A stretch of DNA of 64,000 nucleotides from Magnetovibrio sp. (lineage in GTDB: Bacteria; Pseudomonadota; Alphaproteobacteria; Rhodospirillales; Magnetovibrionaceae): the NCBI RefSeq assembly GCF_036568125.1, contig NZ_DATCTF010000011.1, positions 171,267 through 235,266 on the forward strand. Reading direction: 5' to 3'. The notes beneath the pieces are model-generated. The model was not told the DNA's origin, searched no databases, and saw only the letters and a list, made by a program, of their open reading frames with translations. A program made the position numbers and the translations under genes. Positions 25,886-34,725 of this stretch are shown in pieces (within the stretch, counting starts at the first letter, position 1; each line of letters opens with the position of its first letter).

Positions 25886-27288
25886 TTCAAAAACCTTTCG
25901 CGCGCATGGGTCACCTGAGCCAAAACGTTTGCCGGCGAGGTGCCGCCCAAGCTGGTGCGGCTGGACACCGAATTGTCGACGCCCAGCACGGTGAAGATCT
26001 CGTCCGTCAGGCCCGCATCGACGCTTTGCATATCAGCAAGCGACAGGTCTTCCAGGCCGCAGCCTTTGTCTTCGGCCATTTTCACCAACGCGCCGGTGAC
26101 GTGATGGGCATCGCGAAACGGCATGCCCAGCACCCGCACCAGCCAGTCGGCCAGATCGGTCGCGGTGGTGAAGCCTTTACCGGCATCGGCCTTCATGCGT
26201 TCGACGTTGAATGTCGCGGACTTGAACATTCCGGTCATGGCGGTGACGCACAGTTCGGCGGTGTCGGATGCGTCGAACACCGGCTCTTTGTCTTCCTGCA
26301 TGTCCTTGCCATACGTCAGCGGCAGACCTTTCATCACCGTCAGCAGGCCCATCAACGCGCCGAACACCCGGCCCGCTTTGCCGCGCACCAATTCCGATGC
26401 GTCGGGATTGCGTTTTTGCGGCATGATCGAACTGCCCGACGAAAAATCGTCAGACACGCGGATGAAGCCGAACTGCTGCGACGCCCAAATGACCATTTCT
26501 TCGGCCATGCGCGACAAGTGCACGCTGAGGATCGACAATAAGCCCAGATATTCCAGCGCGAAATCGCGATCCGAAACCGAATCCAGCGAATTCTGCGTCG
26601 GCCGGTCGAAGCCCAGCGCCGCCGCCGTGGCTTCGCGGTCGATGGGGAACGAGGTCCCCGCCAACGCCGCAGCACCGAGCGGGCATTCGTTCAGCCGCGC
26701 CCGGCAATCGCGCACGCGCGAGCGATCGCGGCCCAACATTTCGGTATAAGCCAGCAGATGGTGGCCCAACGTCACCGGCTGGGCGGCTTGCAGATGGGTG
26801 AAGCCCGGCATCACCGTGGCGGCGTGTTCCTCGGCCCGGCTGATCAGGGTTTCCTGCAAATCCTTGAGCGCCCCGTCGAGCCCGTCGAGTGCGTCGCGCA
26901 CCCACAGCTTGAGGTCCGTCGCCACTTGGTCGTTGCGCGAACGGGCGGTGTGCAGACGCCCCGCCGCATCGCCGATTTTATCGCGCAAGCGGCTTTCGAC
27001 GTTCATGTGAATGTCTTCCAGCGCGCGCGAAAATTCGAACGTACCTTGGTTGATTTCAGCCTCAACCGCATCCAGGCCTTCAAGGATGGATTTGCCGTCT
27101 TGTTCGGTTATGATGCCCTGAGCAACCAGCATCCGAGCGTGCGCACGCGACCCCCGGATGTCCTGGGCGTACAGGCGCTTGTCAAAGCCGATGGAAGCAT
27201 TGATTTCTTCCATAACGGCTGATGGCCCGGCCTCGAAACGTCCGCCCCAAATGGTGCTGGTGGTGCTGTTGTCGTCGTTGTTGCTCAT
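25882..27288 (-). CDS. argH: Argininosuccinate lyase
   Basis: 468 residues from [18 protein letters not shown]; a TTG five codons upstream is possible. Fumarase/aspartase superfamily motifs: [30 protein letters not shown] and the signature [12 protein letters not shown] with the catalytic serine loop. It splits argininosuccinate into arginine and fumarate in the cytoplasm. Divergent from the TlpA-like gene, with only 28 bp between starts, so their promoters must overlap the other gene or its leader. Confidence 0.97.
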   Translation of the reverse strand: MSNNDDNSTTSTIWGGRFEAGPSAVMEEINASIGFDKRLYAQDIRGSRAHARMLVAQGIITEQDGKSILEGLDAVEAEINQGTFEFSRALEDIHMNVESRLRDKIGDAAGRLHTARSRNDQVATDLKLWVRDALDGLDGALKDLQETLISRAEEHAATVMPGFTHLQAAQPVTLGHHLLAYTEMLGRDRSRVRDCRARLNECPLGAAALAGTSFPIDREATAAALGFDRPTQNSLDSVSDRDFALEYLGLLSILSVHLSRMAEEMVIWASQQFGFIRVSDDFSSGSSIMPQKRNPDASELVRGKAGRVFGALMGLLTVMKGLPLTYGKDMQEDKEPVFDASDTAELCVTAMTGMFKSATFNVERMKADAGKGFTTATDLADWLVRVLGMPFRDAHHVTGALVKMAEDKGCGLEDLSLADMQSVDAGLTDEIFTVLGVDNSVSSRTSLGGTSPANVLAQVTHARERFLK

Positions 27289-27316
27289 GGTATTTGGACC
27301 CAAGAAGAACCGAAAA

Positions 27317-27934
27317 ATGCTTCAGTCTAAAGTTAAGAACACGCACACCCGCCTTCGTTCCCGGCTTGGCATGGTGCTTCACACAGCCGCAGTGGGCTTT
27401 GCCGCCATTTTGGTGATATCCGGCCATGTTGCAAGTGCTCAGGCCGATCCGGTCGAAATTCCCCTGGAATTGGCCAATAAATTGCGCCCGGCCGTCACCG
27501 GCGAAGGTGCGCTTGATACGCCCTTTTTCAACGCTGCGGAAGAAGAAATCACCATTGCTTCACTCAAGGGCCGTGGTGTGGTGTTGAATTTTTGGGCCAC
27601 TTGGTGCGCGCCGTGCGTGCGCGAAATGCCCGCCCTGGATCGCTTGGCCGCCGCTTTGAAAGATCAGGGCGTCGATGTGATCGCGGTTTCCGAGGACCGC
27701 AAGGCGCTTAAGAAGGTGCCGCCGTTTTTTGAAGCCAACGCCATCGCCAATCTCGACGTTTATTATGACCTCAAAGGCCAATTGTCGCGCAAAGTCGGCG
27801 TCGAAGGGCTACCCACCACGGTTTTGATCGACGCCGAAGGCCAACTGGTCGGGCGTGTGCTGGGTGTTTTGGAATGGGATGCGCCGCAAACCGTCAACTA
27901 CCTGGCGCAGACTCTCACCACTCAAAAACCATAG
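27317..27934 (+). CDS. TlpA-like periplasmic thioredoxin-fold protein
   Basis: 205 residues from [14 protein letters not shown] basic N-terminus and a hydrophobic segment (about 20-38, ending HVASAQA) give a signal peptide or anchor. The redoxin domain has [18 protein letters not shown] with the CxxC pair at about residues 98-101 and the cis-Pro loop [12 protein letters not shown]. Proteins of this type reduce periplasmic disulfides, often in cytochrome c or oxidase maturation. An upstream in-frame extension overlaps argH and is rejected. Downstream 162 bp before the next gene show nothing notable. Confidence 0.88.
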   Translation: MLQSKVKNTHTRLRSRLGMVLHTAAVGFAAILVISGHVASAQADPVEIPLELANKLRPAVTGEGALDTPFFNAAEEEITIASLKGRGVVLNFWATWCAPCVREMPALDRLAAALKDQGVDVIAVSEDRKALKKVPPFFEANAIANLDVYYDLKGQLSRKVGVEGLPTTVLIDAEGQLVGRVLGVLEWDAPQTVNYLAQTLTTQKP

Positions 27935-28096
27935 GATGTCGGCGCGCGTATTTTCCTCAGCCAAACCTGCTTTTGCGCCGATTGCTTACCCAGATCGTAC
28001 GCCAGATTGGTTGATTGCAGGGAAGCTTCCCTGATACAACAAAAGTATAATGGCGAAACGATGGCCCCAACAAAGGCTCTTGGGCCAAGGACTTGA

Positions 28097-30859
28097 ATGA
28101 CCCGCAGAAAACCAACCCTTACAGCCGCTGGGCGCGACCCGTTGCCCCGGCGCATCAAAATGCCGCCGCGCCCTGATAGTCCTGAGCAGCGCTTGCACGA
28201 TATTGTCTCGACCGTGGGGGATTGGATTTGGGAAACCAATGAAATTCTCGAACTCACATTCATTTCCGACCGTTTCATGGAAACGACCGGCTTGCCGCCC
28301 GAGGCCCTCAAAGGCCGGACCTTGCAGCAAGTCGTGCTGGCCGACGACCGCATCGGCGTAAAAGACGCCAATGCCAGTCCGGTCTCGTTCACCTTGGATC
28401 ATCGCGAACCATTTAGAGACATCGCCTGCTCGCTGATCGCTGCCGACGGCAGCATTTTGCATTTCACCCTTTCGGGCATCCCGTTTTACAGCGACAACAA
28501 CATGTTTCGCGGCTATCGCGGGGCCGCGCATAACATCACCCCGCAACTGGAAAGCCAGCGCAAGTACCACCACGCCAAAAAGAAAGCCGTCCCCTATCAA
28601 CTGGCCGAAGTCAGCCGTTCTGATGCGTTGAAGCACGCCGCCAAAGCCAAAAGCCACGACGAAGCGTTTGTCATTTACGATCAAAACGGCAACCTCATGG
28701 CGGCCAGCGAGGGTTACGCCAAGCTCTATCCCGCATTGGACGACGTGATCATCCCCGGCGCGACCTTGAAGGATATTCTGACCGAAGCCGCCCGCCGCCT
28801 GGAAATCAAGGAAGCCCAGGGACGCATGGGACAATGGGTTGACGAGAAACTGGCCGAACGTCTGAACCCACAACCGACGCACCAAGAAATATATCGCGGC
28901 GGGCGCTGGTGGCGCATACACGAACAACGCACCCGCGAAGGCCAGGTACTGAGCCTGCACACCGACATCACCCACATCAAAGACATGGAAGCCTCGCTTT
29001 TGGATGCGGAAACCCGCTACCGCAAGCTTGTCGAGATGGCTCCGGACCTGACGTGCGTGGTCACCGACGGGATCATCACGCTGATGAATTCTGCCGGGGC
29101 GGAGATGTTGAGAGCTGATGACCCGCGCTCCTTTATCGGCAAATCCTTCGACGTCTTCGTCCACCCTGATTTTCGCGAAATCCTCCACGATGAAATCGAA
29201 CAATTGTTCGAAGAAAAATGGATGCCGATGCGTTTGGTGCGCACCGATGGCGTGGTCATCGATGCGGAACTATCGGCACTGCCGTTTTCCGAACGCGGCC
29301 TGAAAACTGTGATGCTGGTGGCGCGCGACACTTCGGACCGCAAACGCGCGGCGGAAGCCCTCATTCATCGCGACGTGCAGCTTCAGGGCATCATGGAAAC
29401 GGTGGTCGACGGCATCATCACCATCGATCAGCGCGGGATCGTGCAATCGTTCAATCCGGCCGCGGAAAAAATCTTTGGCTACCGCGCACATGAAGTGATC
29501 GGCAACAACGTCAAGATGCTGATGCCTGCGCCGTATGCAGAGGCCCACGATGGGTACTTGGATCGCTATCGCGAAACCAAAAACCCCACCATCATCGGCA
29601 AGGGCCGTGAAGTCTCGGGCTTGCGCAAAAACGGCTCGCAGTTCCCGTTGGACCTATCCGTCAGCGAACTCCGCCGCGATGGAAAGTCTCTCTACATCGG
29701 TGTGGTGCGCGACATTACCGAGCGCAAAAAGAACGAGCAGGCCCTGCAAGAAAGCCGCGCGCGCTACGAACTCGCCATCAGTGGTGCAGGCGAAGGCATC
29801 TGGGATTGGGACATGCATTCCGATCAGCTTTACATCTCCGCCAAGATCCGTGACCTGACCGGCTACAAAACGAATTTCATCAAGGCCAAATCGTGGCTGC
29901 GTCTGATCCATCGCGAAGATCGCGGGGAATATCAACGGCGCCTGACACGACACCTTAAGGGCGAAACGCCATCGTTCTTTTCCGAATGTCGGCTCTGTCA
30001 CAAGGATGGCAGTTGGCGTTGGATCCGAATTTCCGGCATGGCGTTACGCGACAAGGCGGGGTGGGTTTACCGCATGGCGGGTTCGGTCGGCGATATCACC
30101 CAGCGCATCGAATTCCAGCATCAACTGATCGAAGCCAAGGAACGCGCTGAAATCGCCAGCCGCGTCAAAACCGAATTTCTCGCCAACATGTCGCACGAAT
30201 TGCGCACGCCTTTGAACGCCATCATCGGATTTTCCGATGTGATGTTGTCGGGGTTGTTTGGCGGATTGGAGCCACGCTATCAGGAATACATCGAAAACAT
30301 TCGCGATTCCGGCTCGCACCTGCTGGCGGTGATCAACGACATCTTGGATGTCTCACGCATCGAAGCGGGGCGTATGGACCTGCGGCCAGAGCGCATTTCC
30401 ATTGCAGAATTGATCGAATCGGCTACCCGCTTGATCCGCGACCGCGCGACCGAAGCCGGTTTGTCGATGAACCGCCGGGTACCCAAAGACTTGCCCGACC
30501 TGATGGTCGATAGTCAGCGCATCAAGCAGGTGTTGCTCAATATTTTGTCCAATGCAGTCAAATTCACCCCCGAAGGCGGCAAGGTCACGGTTAAGGCAAA
30601 CCTTTCCAAGTCCAACGAATTGACCATCTCGGTTTCTGATACCGGCATCGGCATGAGCGAGGCTGAAATCGCCACCGCGTTGACCCCGTTCGGCCAAGTC
30701 GATAGCAAGCTTGCGCGCAAATTCGACGGTACCGGCCTGGGTTTGCCATTGACCAAAAGCTTTGTCGAATTGCATGGTGGGATACTGTCGATCAAATCCA
30801 CCCCCAAACAAGGCACGACCGTATCCGTGCGGTTCCCGACCGACCGTTTGGTCCGCTGA
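28097..30859 (+). CDS. Sensor histidine kinase with five PAS domains
   Basis: 920 residues, no membrane helix, so probably cytoplasmic. PAS-like units begin at about residues 36 (IVSTVGDWIWETNE), 187, 308, 429 and 555. The fourth is FixL-like (IITIDQRGIVQSFNPAAEKIFGY, NVKMLMPAPYAEAHDGYL), but where FixL has the heme-binding His of the HIIGIGR segment this protein has Thr (TIIGKGR, about residue 498). HisKA has LANMSHELRTPLNAIIGF with the phospho-His at 700; HATPase_c shows NILSNAVKF, DTGIGM and GTGLGLPL. No receiver domain, and no response regulator gene nearby, so its partner is elsewhere. Confidence 0.92.
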   Translation: MTRRKPTLTAAGRDPLPRRIKMPPRPDSPEQRLHDIVSTVGDWIWETNEILELTFISDRFMETTGLPPEALKGRTLQQVVLADDRIGVKDANASPVSFTLDHREPFRDIACSLIAADGSILHFTLSGIPFYSDNNMFRGYRGAAHNITPQLESQRKYHHAKKKAVPYQLAEVSRSDALKHAAKAKSHDEAFVIYDQNGNLMAASEGYAKLYPALDDVIIPGATLKDILTEAARRLEIKEAQGRMGQWVDEKLAERLNPQPTHQEIYRGGRWWRIHEQRTREGQVLSLHTDITHIKDMEASLLDAETRYRKLVEMAPDLTCVVTDGIITLMNSAGAEMLRADDPRSFIGKSFDVFVHPDFREILHDEIEQLFEEKWMPMRLVRTDGVVIDAELSALPFSERGLKTVMLVARDTSDRKRAAEALIHRDVQLQGIMETVVDGIITIDQRGIVQSFNPAAEKIFGYRAHEVIGNNVKMLMPAPYAEAHDGYLDRYRETKNPTIIGKGREVSGLRKNGSQFPLDLSVSELRRDGKSLYIGVVRDITERKKNEQALQESRARYELAISGAGEGIWDWDMHSDQLYISAKIRDLTGYKTNFIKAKSWLRLIHREDRGEYQRRLTRHLKGETPSFFSECRLCHKDGSWRWIRISGMALRDKAGWVYRMAGSVGDITQRIEFQHQLIEAKERAEIASRVKTEFLANMSHELRTPLNAIIGFSDVMLSGLFGGLEPRYQEYIENIRDSGSHLLAVINDILDVSRIEAGRMDLRPERISIAELIESATRLIRDRATEAGLSMNRRVPKDLPDLMVDSQRIKQVLLNILSNAVKFTPEGGKVTVKANLSKSNELTISVSDTGIGMSEAEIATALTPFGQVDSKLARKFDGTGLGLPLTKSFVELHGGILSIKSTPKQGTTVSVRFPTDRLVR

Positions 30860-30876
30860 AAGAGCGAGGCTCGCCC

Positions 30877-31890
30877 ATGACCAGCGCATCCGCAGCCCAG
30901 CCCAGCCCCATCCGCATCGCCACGTTCAACATGGAAAGCTTGGACGAACCGCCCCGCGCGCGGTGCTCGTTGGACGACCGCATTCGTGCACTGCGCCCGC
31001 AGCTGCTTCGTTTACGGGCCGATATCTTGTGTCTTCAGGAAGTGAACGGACAGTTGAACGCGGACGGCTCCGAGCGCAGCCTCAGCGCGCTGGACGCGGT
31101 ACTTAAAGGCACGCCATACGAAACCTATCACCGAGCCGTCACCAAGAGCCCCTCGGGGCGGGGCGTGCGCGACCGCCACAATCTGGTGACCCTTTCGAAG
31201 TTTCCGATTCTCGGCGCCGACGAAGTGTGGAACCATTTGGTCCAAGCGCCGCTGTTTCGTTGCGCCACATCCGATCCGCCGCAAACCGAACCGATGCCGG
31301 TCGAATGGGATCGCCCGTTTTTGTATGCCGATCTAGATTTGGGCGATGGTCGCAAGTTGGTGGTGGTGAATGTCCACCTGCGTGCGCCGCGCGCGGCGTT
31401 CGTCGCAGGGCAAAAACGCGATCGCTACAGCTGGAAAAGCATGCCGGGCTGGGCGGAAGGTTTTTTCCTCGCCACCATCAAGGCCGCCGGACAAGCATTG
31501 GAAGTCCGTACCTTCCTCGACCGTCTGTTCGACATGGAAGCGGACGCCTTGGTGGCGGTGGTGGGGGATTTCAATTCCGACGACACCGAAGCGCCGGTGC
31601 GCATCATCAGGGGCGATGAGGAAGATTCGGGCGACGGCGCTTTGGCTGCGCGCATGTTGATCGCCGCCGAGCGCGGCTTGCCCGAAAGCCAGCGCTTTTC
31701 CGTGATCCACCGGGGGCGACCCCACATGGCCGATCACATTTTGCTGTCAGCACAACTGCTTGGCTGGTTGGGTCATGTGGAGTGTCATAACGAAGCGCTC
31801 CACGATGAAGTCGGCAGCCCCGCCGCCGTGGCGGGCGCGCCGGAATCCTACCATGCGCCGGTGGTCGCTGAACTGCAAAGGCCAGACTAA
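30877..31890 (+). CDS. Endonuclease/exonuclease/phosphatase-fold hydrolase
   Basis: 337 residues. EEP superfamily motifs in order: RIATFNMESL (Asn), DILCLQEVNG (metal-binding Glu), VVVNVHLRAPR, VAVVGDFNSDD and RPHMADHILLS (Asp-His pair). Members act as DNA repair nucleases, phosphodiesterases or lipid phosphatases; the substrate is not evident. No signal peptide. It follows the kinase gene by 17 bp and may share its transcript. Confidence 0.85.
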   Translation: MTSASAAQPSPIRIATFNMESLDEPPRARCSLDDRIRALRPQLLRLRADILCLQEVNGQLNADGSERSLSALDAVLKGTPYETYHRAVTKSPSGRGVRDRHNLVTLSKFPILGADEVWNHLVQAPLFRCATSDPPQTEPMPVEWDRPFLYADLDLGDGRKLVVVNVHLRAPRAAFVAGQKRDRYSWKSMPGWAEGFFLATIKAAGQALEVRTFLDRLFDMEADALVAVVGDFNSDDTEAPVRIIRGDEEDSGDGALAARMLIAAERGLPESQRFSVIHRGRPHMADHILLSAQLLGWLGHVECHNEALHDEVGSPAAVAGAPESYHAPVVAELQRPD

Positions 31891-31943
31891 GCCATAACGT
31901 CTGAACCAAAACATCTGAACTTTATCAGTCGCGTCCGGTCCGT

Positions 31944-31980
31944 CTCGGCCGCATCTGCCGTGTTAGGCAGTGTGGCCGAG
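31944..31980. repeat. Inverted repeat overlapping the 3' end of the small 47-codon gene
   Basis: CTCGGCC ... GGCCGAG enclose a second pair CTGCC ... GGCAG. The small gene's stop codon sits in the loop. No T-run follows on either strand, so a classic terminator is not claimed. Confidence 0.6.
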
Positions 31981-32106
31981 ATTCGCGGATGCGTTCAGTT
32001 GGCTTTTGATTGCCGCGACGCTGTGCTTAACCCATGCAGCGACGTCTTTGATCGCTTGCAAAAAGGCCTGGGCGCGCAATTCGTGGGCATCGATGTTGTA
32101 GTACAT
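31963..32106 (-). CDS. Hypothetical small protein, 47 residues
   Basis: Not recognised. It reads MYYNIDAHELRAQAFLQAIK and continues with an amphipathic helix-like stretch (DVAAWVKHSVAAIKSQL), ending ASANLGHTA. The MYY(D/N)I opening and short helical body resemble small DUF1127/RSP_7527-like alphaproteobacterial proteins, but I cannot assign a family. Support is the strong ribosome site (ACAGGAG, 8 bases before ATG) and its position alone in a 428-bp gap. A TCGGCC-TTGT-GGCCGA hairpin (32127-32142) lies just upstream of the ribosome site. A different 28-codon frame begins 10 bases upstream and is less likely. Confidence 0.55.
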   Translation of the reverse strand: MYYNIDAHELRAQAFLQAIKDVAAWVKHSVAAIKSQLNASANLGHTA

Positions 32107-32126
32107 GTTTCATACTCCTGTTGTGG

Positions 32127-32142
32127 TCGGCCTTGTGGCCGA
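32127..32142. repeat. Perfect hairpin in the leader of the small gene
   Basis: TCGGCC TTGT GGCCGA: six-base-pair stem with a four-base loop, just 5' of the AGGAG ribosome site of the 47-codon gene. The rest of the gap (32143-32318) is comparatively AT-rich and shows no other gene. Confidence 0.6.
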
Positions 32143-32318
32143 TCCGTTTCTCGGGGGAGACATATGCACTATACGCATTTTACCCCGGGTGAATATTGCC
32201 ATTATTCCGCACCTGATATGCAAAAAACGCATAACACAATGAATGCGCGCACTCTTGTCATCGGCGCTTCGGCCCCCTAGCTTCTAGGGACGCATCTTCT
32301 TCAACAAAAAGGCCCGCA

Positions 32319-34136
32319 ATGTCCCTCGATCCCCTGGACGTCCCCATCGCCCGCGACCCGGAATTGTGCACAAAATTGCGCGCACGCTTGCGCGCCGACG
32401 ACTTTGTCGGCTTTGTGGTGCCTCACTCCGATGCAAACCAAAGTGAATACCTACCGCCCAGCGCGGAACGATTGGCGCGGCTGACGGGCTTTGGCGGCTC
32501 GGCCGGACTGGCCATCGTGATGCAGGACGAAGCGGCGATTTTTGTCGATGGCCGTTACACCTTGCAGGTGCGCGACGAAGTCGATGCTACGGTTTTCGCC
32601 CCCCAACCCATCGCCACCGTAAAACCGGAAGAATGGCTGCGCACGCGCCTGAAACCGGGTGATCGCCTGGCATACGATCCATGGCTGCACACACCCGGAC
32701 AGTTGGAACCCTACGCCCAGGTCTGCGCCGACACCCAGTCGCACTTGGTCGCGGTCGCGGAAAACCCCATCGATGCGCTGTGGCCGGATCGCCCCGCCCC
32801 GCCGTCCAGTCCGTTGGTGGTTCTCGACACGCCGTTCGCGCCGCTGACCTCCAAGGCCAAACGTGCCCTCGTCGGTGCGGATCTGCAAAAGGCTGGCGTT
32901 GATGCTGCCGTCATCAGCGCGGGCGATTCCATCGCTTGGTTGTTCAACATCCGCGCCAACGACGTGCCGTTCACCCCGCTGGTTTTGGCTTACGCCCTGA
33001 TAAACGCAGACGGCACCGCTAAGTTGTTCATCGACGATGCACGGGTCGATGCTGCGACGCGCGCGCACTTGGGCCCCGATGTCGAGATCGTTGCTTCCGA
33101 TCGCCTCAGCGATGTTTTGGATGCGCTGGGACGCGACAAAAAAGCGGTGCGCATCGCCACGCGCGCGACCCCGGCGTGGATCGTCGAACGGGTCACCAAG
33201 GCCGGCGCGCGTATTCTGCCCGGCGACGACCCCTGCCAACTGCCCAAGGCCAAAAAGACCCCTGCGGAAATCGACGGTATCAAACGCGCCCACAAACGCG
33301 ACGGCGCGGCGCTGGTGCGTTTTTTGGCGTGGCTCAGCGTTGAAGGCCCCAAAGGCGGCGTGACGGAATTGTCCGCCGCCGCAAAGCTGGACGGCCAGCG
33401 CGCCGCCAACGAACATTTTCGCGGCCTCAGCTTCCCGACCATTTCCGGTTCCGGTCCCAACGGTGCGATCGTGCATTATCGGGTCAGCGAACAATCTGAC
33501 CGCGCGCTGCGTTCCGGCGAACTCTATCTGGTCGATTCCGGCGCGCAATACTTGGACGGCACCACGGACGTAACACGCACGGTTGCCATCGGCAAACCGA
33601 CCGCCGAGATGCGCGACCGGTTCACCCGCGTGCTCAAAGGCCACATTGCCATTTCCAGCCAGACCTTTCCACGCGGCACCCGCGGCCAGGAGCTCGATGT
33701 ACTGGCGCGCCGGGCGTTGTGGGAAGCGGGCATCGATTACGATCACGGCACCGGTCACGGGGTGGGCACCTATTTGGGCGTGCACGAAGGCCCACAGGGC
33801 ATCTCCAAACGCGGCCAGGGTCCGGAACTGGCCGCAGGCATGGTTTTGTCGAACGAGCCCGGCTATTATAAGGAGGGCGCGTTCGGCATTCGCATTGAAA
33901 ACCTGATTTATGTGCGCGACATCCCTGCACCGCGAGGCGCCGAGCGCGAAATGCTGGGCTTCGAACCTCTGACCCTGGCCCCGATCGACCGCACATTGAT
34001 CGACGCCGATCTGTTGACGCCATCTGAACGCGCCTGGATCAACGCTTATCATGCACGGGTGTTCGCGGAACTGTCAGCGCTGGTGGACGGCGAGACGCAC
34101 GTTTGGCTTGCGGCGGCCACCGCACCATTGCTTTAA
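32319..34136 (+). CDS. Xaa-Pro aminopeptidase (aminopeptidase P, M24B)
   Basis: 605 residues. Two creatinase-N domains (about 15-150 and 165-310) precede the pita-bread catalytic domain. Metal ligands are visible in DSGAQYLDGTTDVTRT (two Asp), GTGHGVGTYLGVHEGP (His), SNEPGYYKEGAFGIRIEN (two Glu). The ~600-residue three-domain form is the eukaryotic-like aminopeptidase P1 type also common in alphaproteobacteria. It removes N-terminal residues before proline in the cytoplasm. Monocistronic. Confidence 0.94.
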   Translation: MSLDPLDVPIARDPELCTKLRARLRADDFVGFVVPHSDANQSEYLPPSAERLARLTGFGGSAGLAIVMQDEAAIFVDGRYTLQVRDEVDATVFAPQPIATVKPEEWLRTRLKPGDRLAYDPWLHTPGQLEPYAQVCADTQSHLVAVAENPIDALWPDRPAPPSSPLVVLDTPFAPLTSKAKRALVGADLQKAGVDAAVISAGDSIAWLFNIRANDVPFTPLVLAYALINADGTAKLFIDDARVDAATRAHLGPDVEIVASDRLSDVLDALGRDKKAVRIATRATPAWIVERVTKAGARILPGDDPCQLPKAKKTPAEIDGIKRAHKRDGAALVRFLAWLSVEGPKGGVTELSAAAKLDGQRAANEHFRGLSFPTISGSGPNGAIVHYRVSEQSDRALRSGELYLVDSGAQYLDGTTDVTRTVAIGKPTAEMRDRFTRVLKGHIAISSQTFPRGTRGQELDVLARRALWEAGIDYDHGTGHGVGTYLGVHEGPQGISKRGQGPELAAGMVLSNEPGYYKEGAFGIRIENLIYVRDIPAPRGAEREMLGFEPLTLAPIDRTLIDADLLTPSERAWINAYHARVFAELSALVDGETHVWLAAATAPLL

Positions 34137-34175
34137 ATATTAACGATTTTGAAGTTCATGCGGATGTACATATAA

Positions 34176-34215
34176 TCCTGCGAGCATATGCCCTTTACGG
34201 ACCTTATGCTCAGGA
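34176..34215. repeat. Inverted repeat downstream of the aminopeptidase gene
   Basis: GAGCATA and TATGCTC arms, extended by TCCT/AGGA with a two-base bulge, can form a hairpin. No T-run follows. It may be a weak or factor-assisted terminator, or part of the next gene's leader. Confidence 0.4.
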
Positions 34216-34271
34216 TCGTCAACCGACGACCTAAACATTTTTGACGTAGCGATACGCTAGGACTGAAGACG

Positions 34272-34712
34272 ATGGGGCTGTTTGGTTTTGGTGACAAAGA
34301 AGAACCGGAGCGGATCACCGCGCCGGTGGATCCCAATTGGGTGCGCCTGCCCAACGGGGCCTTCCCACCGCTCCTGTCTATGGACCCGGAAGAAATGGGC
34401 CTCAACAACGTCGGCGGAGTGTATCTGATCTGGCACGCAGGCGTGCGCCCCGAATGGGTCTATGCCGGACACAGCAAAGATCTCGCCGCCGCCCTTCACC
34501 ATGCCGGCAACAATCGCGACATCAACTACTACGAAAAAAACGGCGGCTTGTTCGTAGCCTGGGCTTTGGTCAAAGAGCAATATCGCGCCGGTGTGGTCAA
34601 ATACCTGCAAGAGACCTTCAAAACCCAGGTCGACAACCCCGGCGACTTCAACGACAAAACCGTGCCGGTACCGGTCATCGCACCGGTGGCGAAACGCAAG
34701 TCGGCGACATGA
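34272..34712 (+). CDS. Hypothetical protein with GIY-YIG-like core
   Basis: 146 residues, not assigned to a named family. The central part, NNVGGVYLIWHAG ... WVYAGHSKDLAAAL, resembles a degenerate GIY-YIG nuclease core (GVY for GIY, YAG for YIG), and VVKYLQETF could stand for the helix carrying the catalytic Glu. The catalytic Arg normally ~10 residues after YIG is not seen (HSKDLAAALHHAG instead), so nuclease activity is doubtful. The ends are polar and probably flexible. TAGGACTGAAG gives a weak ribosome site. It ends 13 bp before the convergent ecm gene. Confidence 0.6.
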   Translation: MGLFGFGDKEEPERITAPVDPNWVRLPNGAFPPLLSMDPEEMGLNNVGGVYLIWHAGVRPEWVYAGHSKDLAAALHHAGNNRDINYYEKNGGLFVAWALVKEQYRAGVVKYLQETFKTQVDNPGDFNDKTVPVPVIAPVAKRKSAT

Positions 34713-34725
34713 CCGAGCGGCCCCG

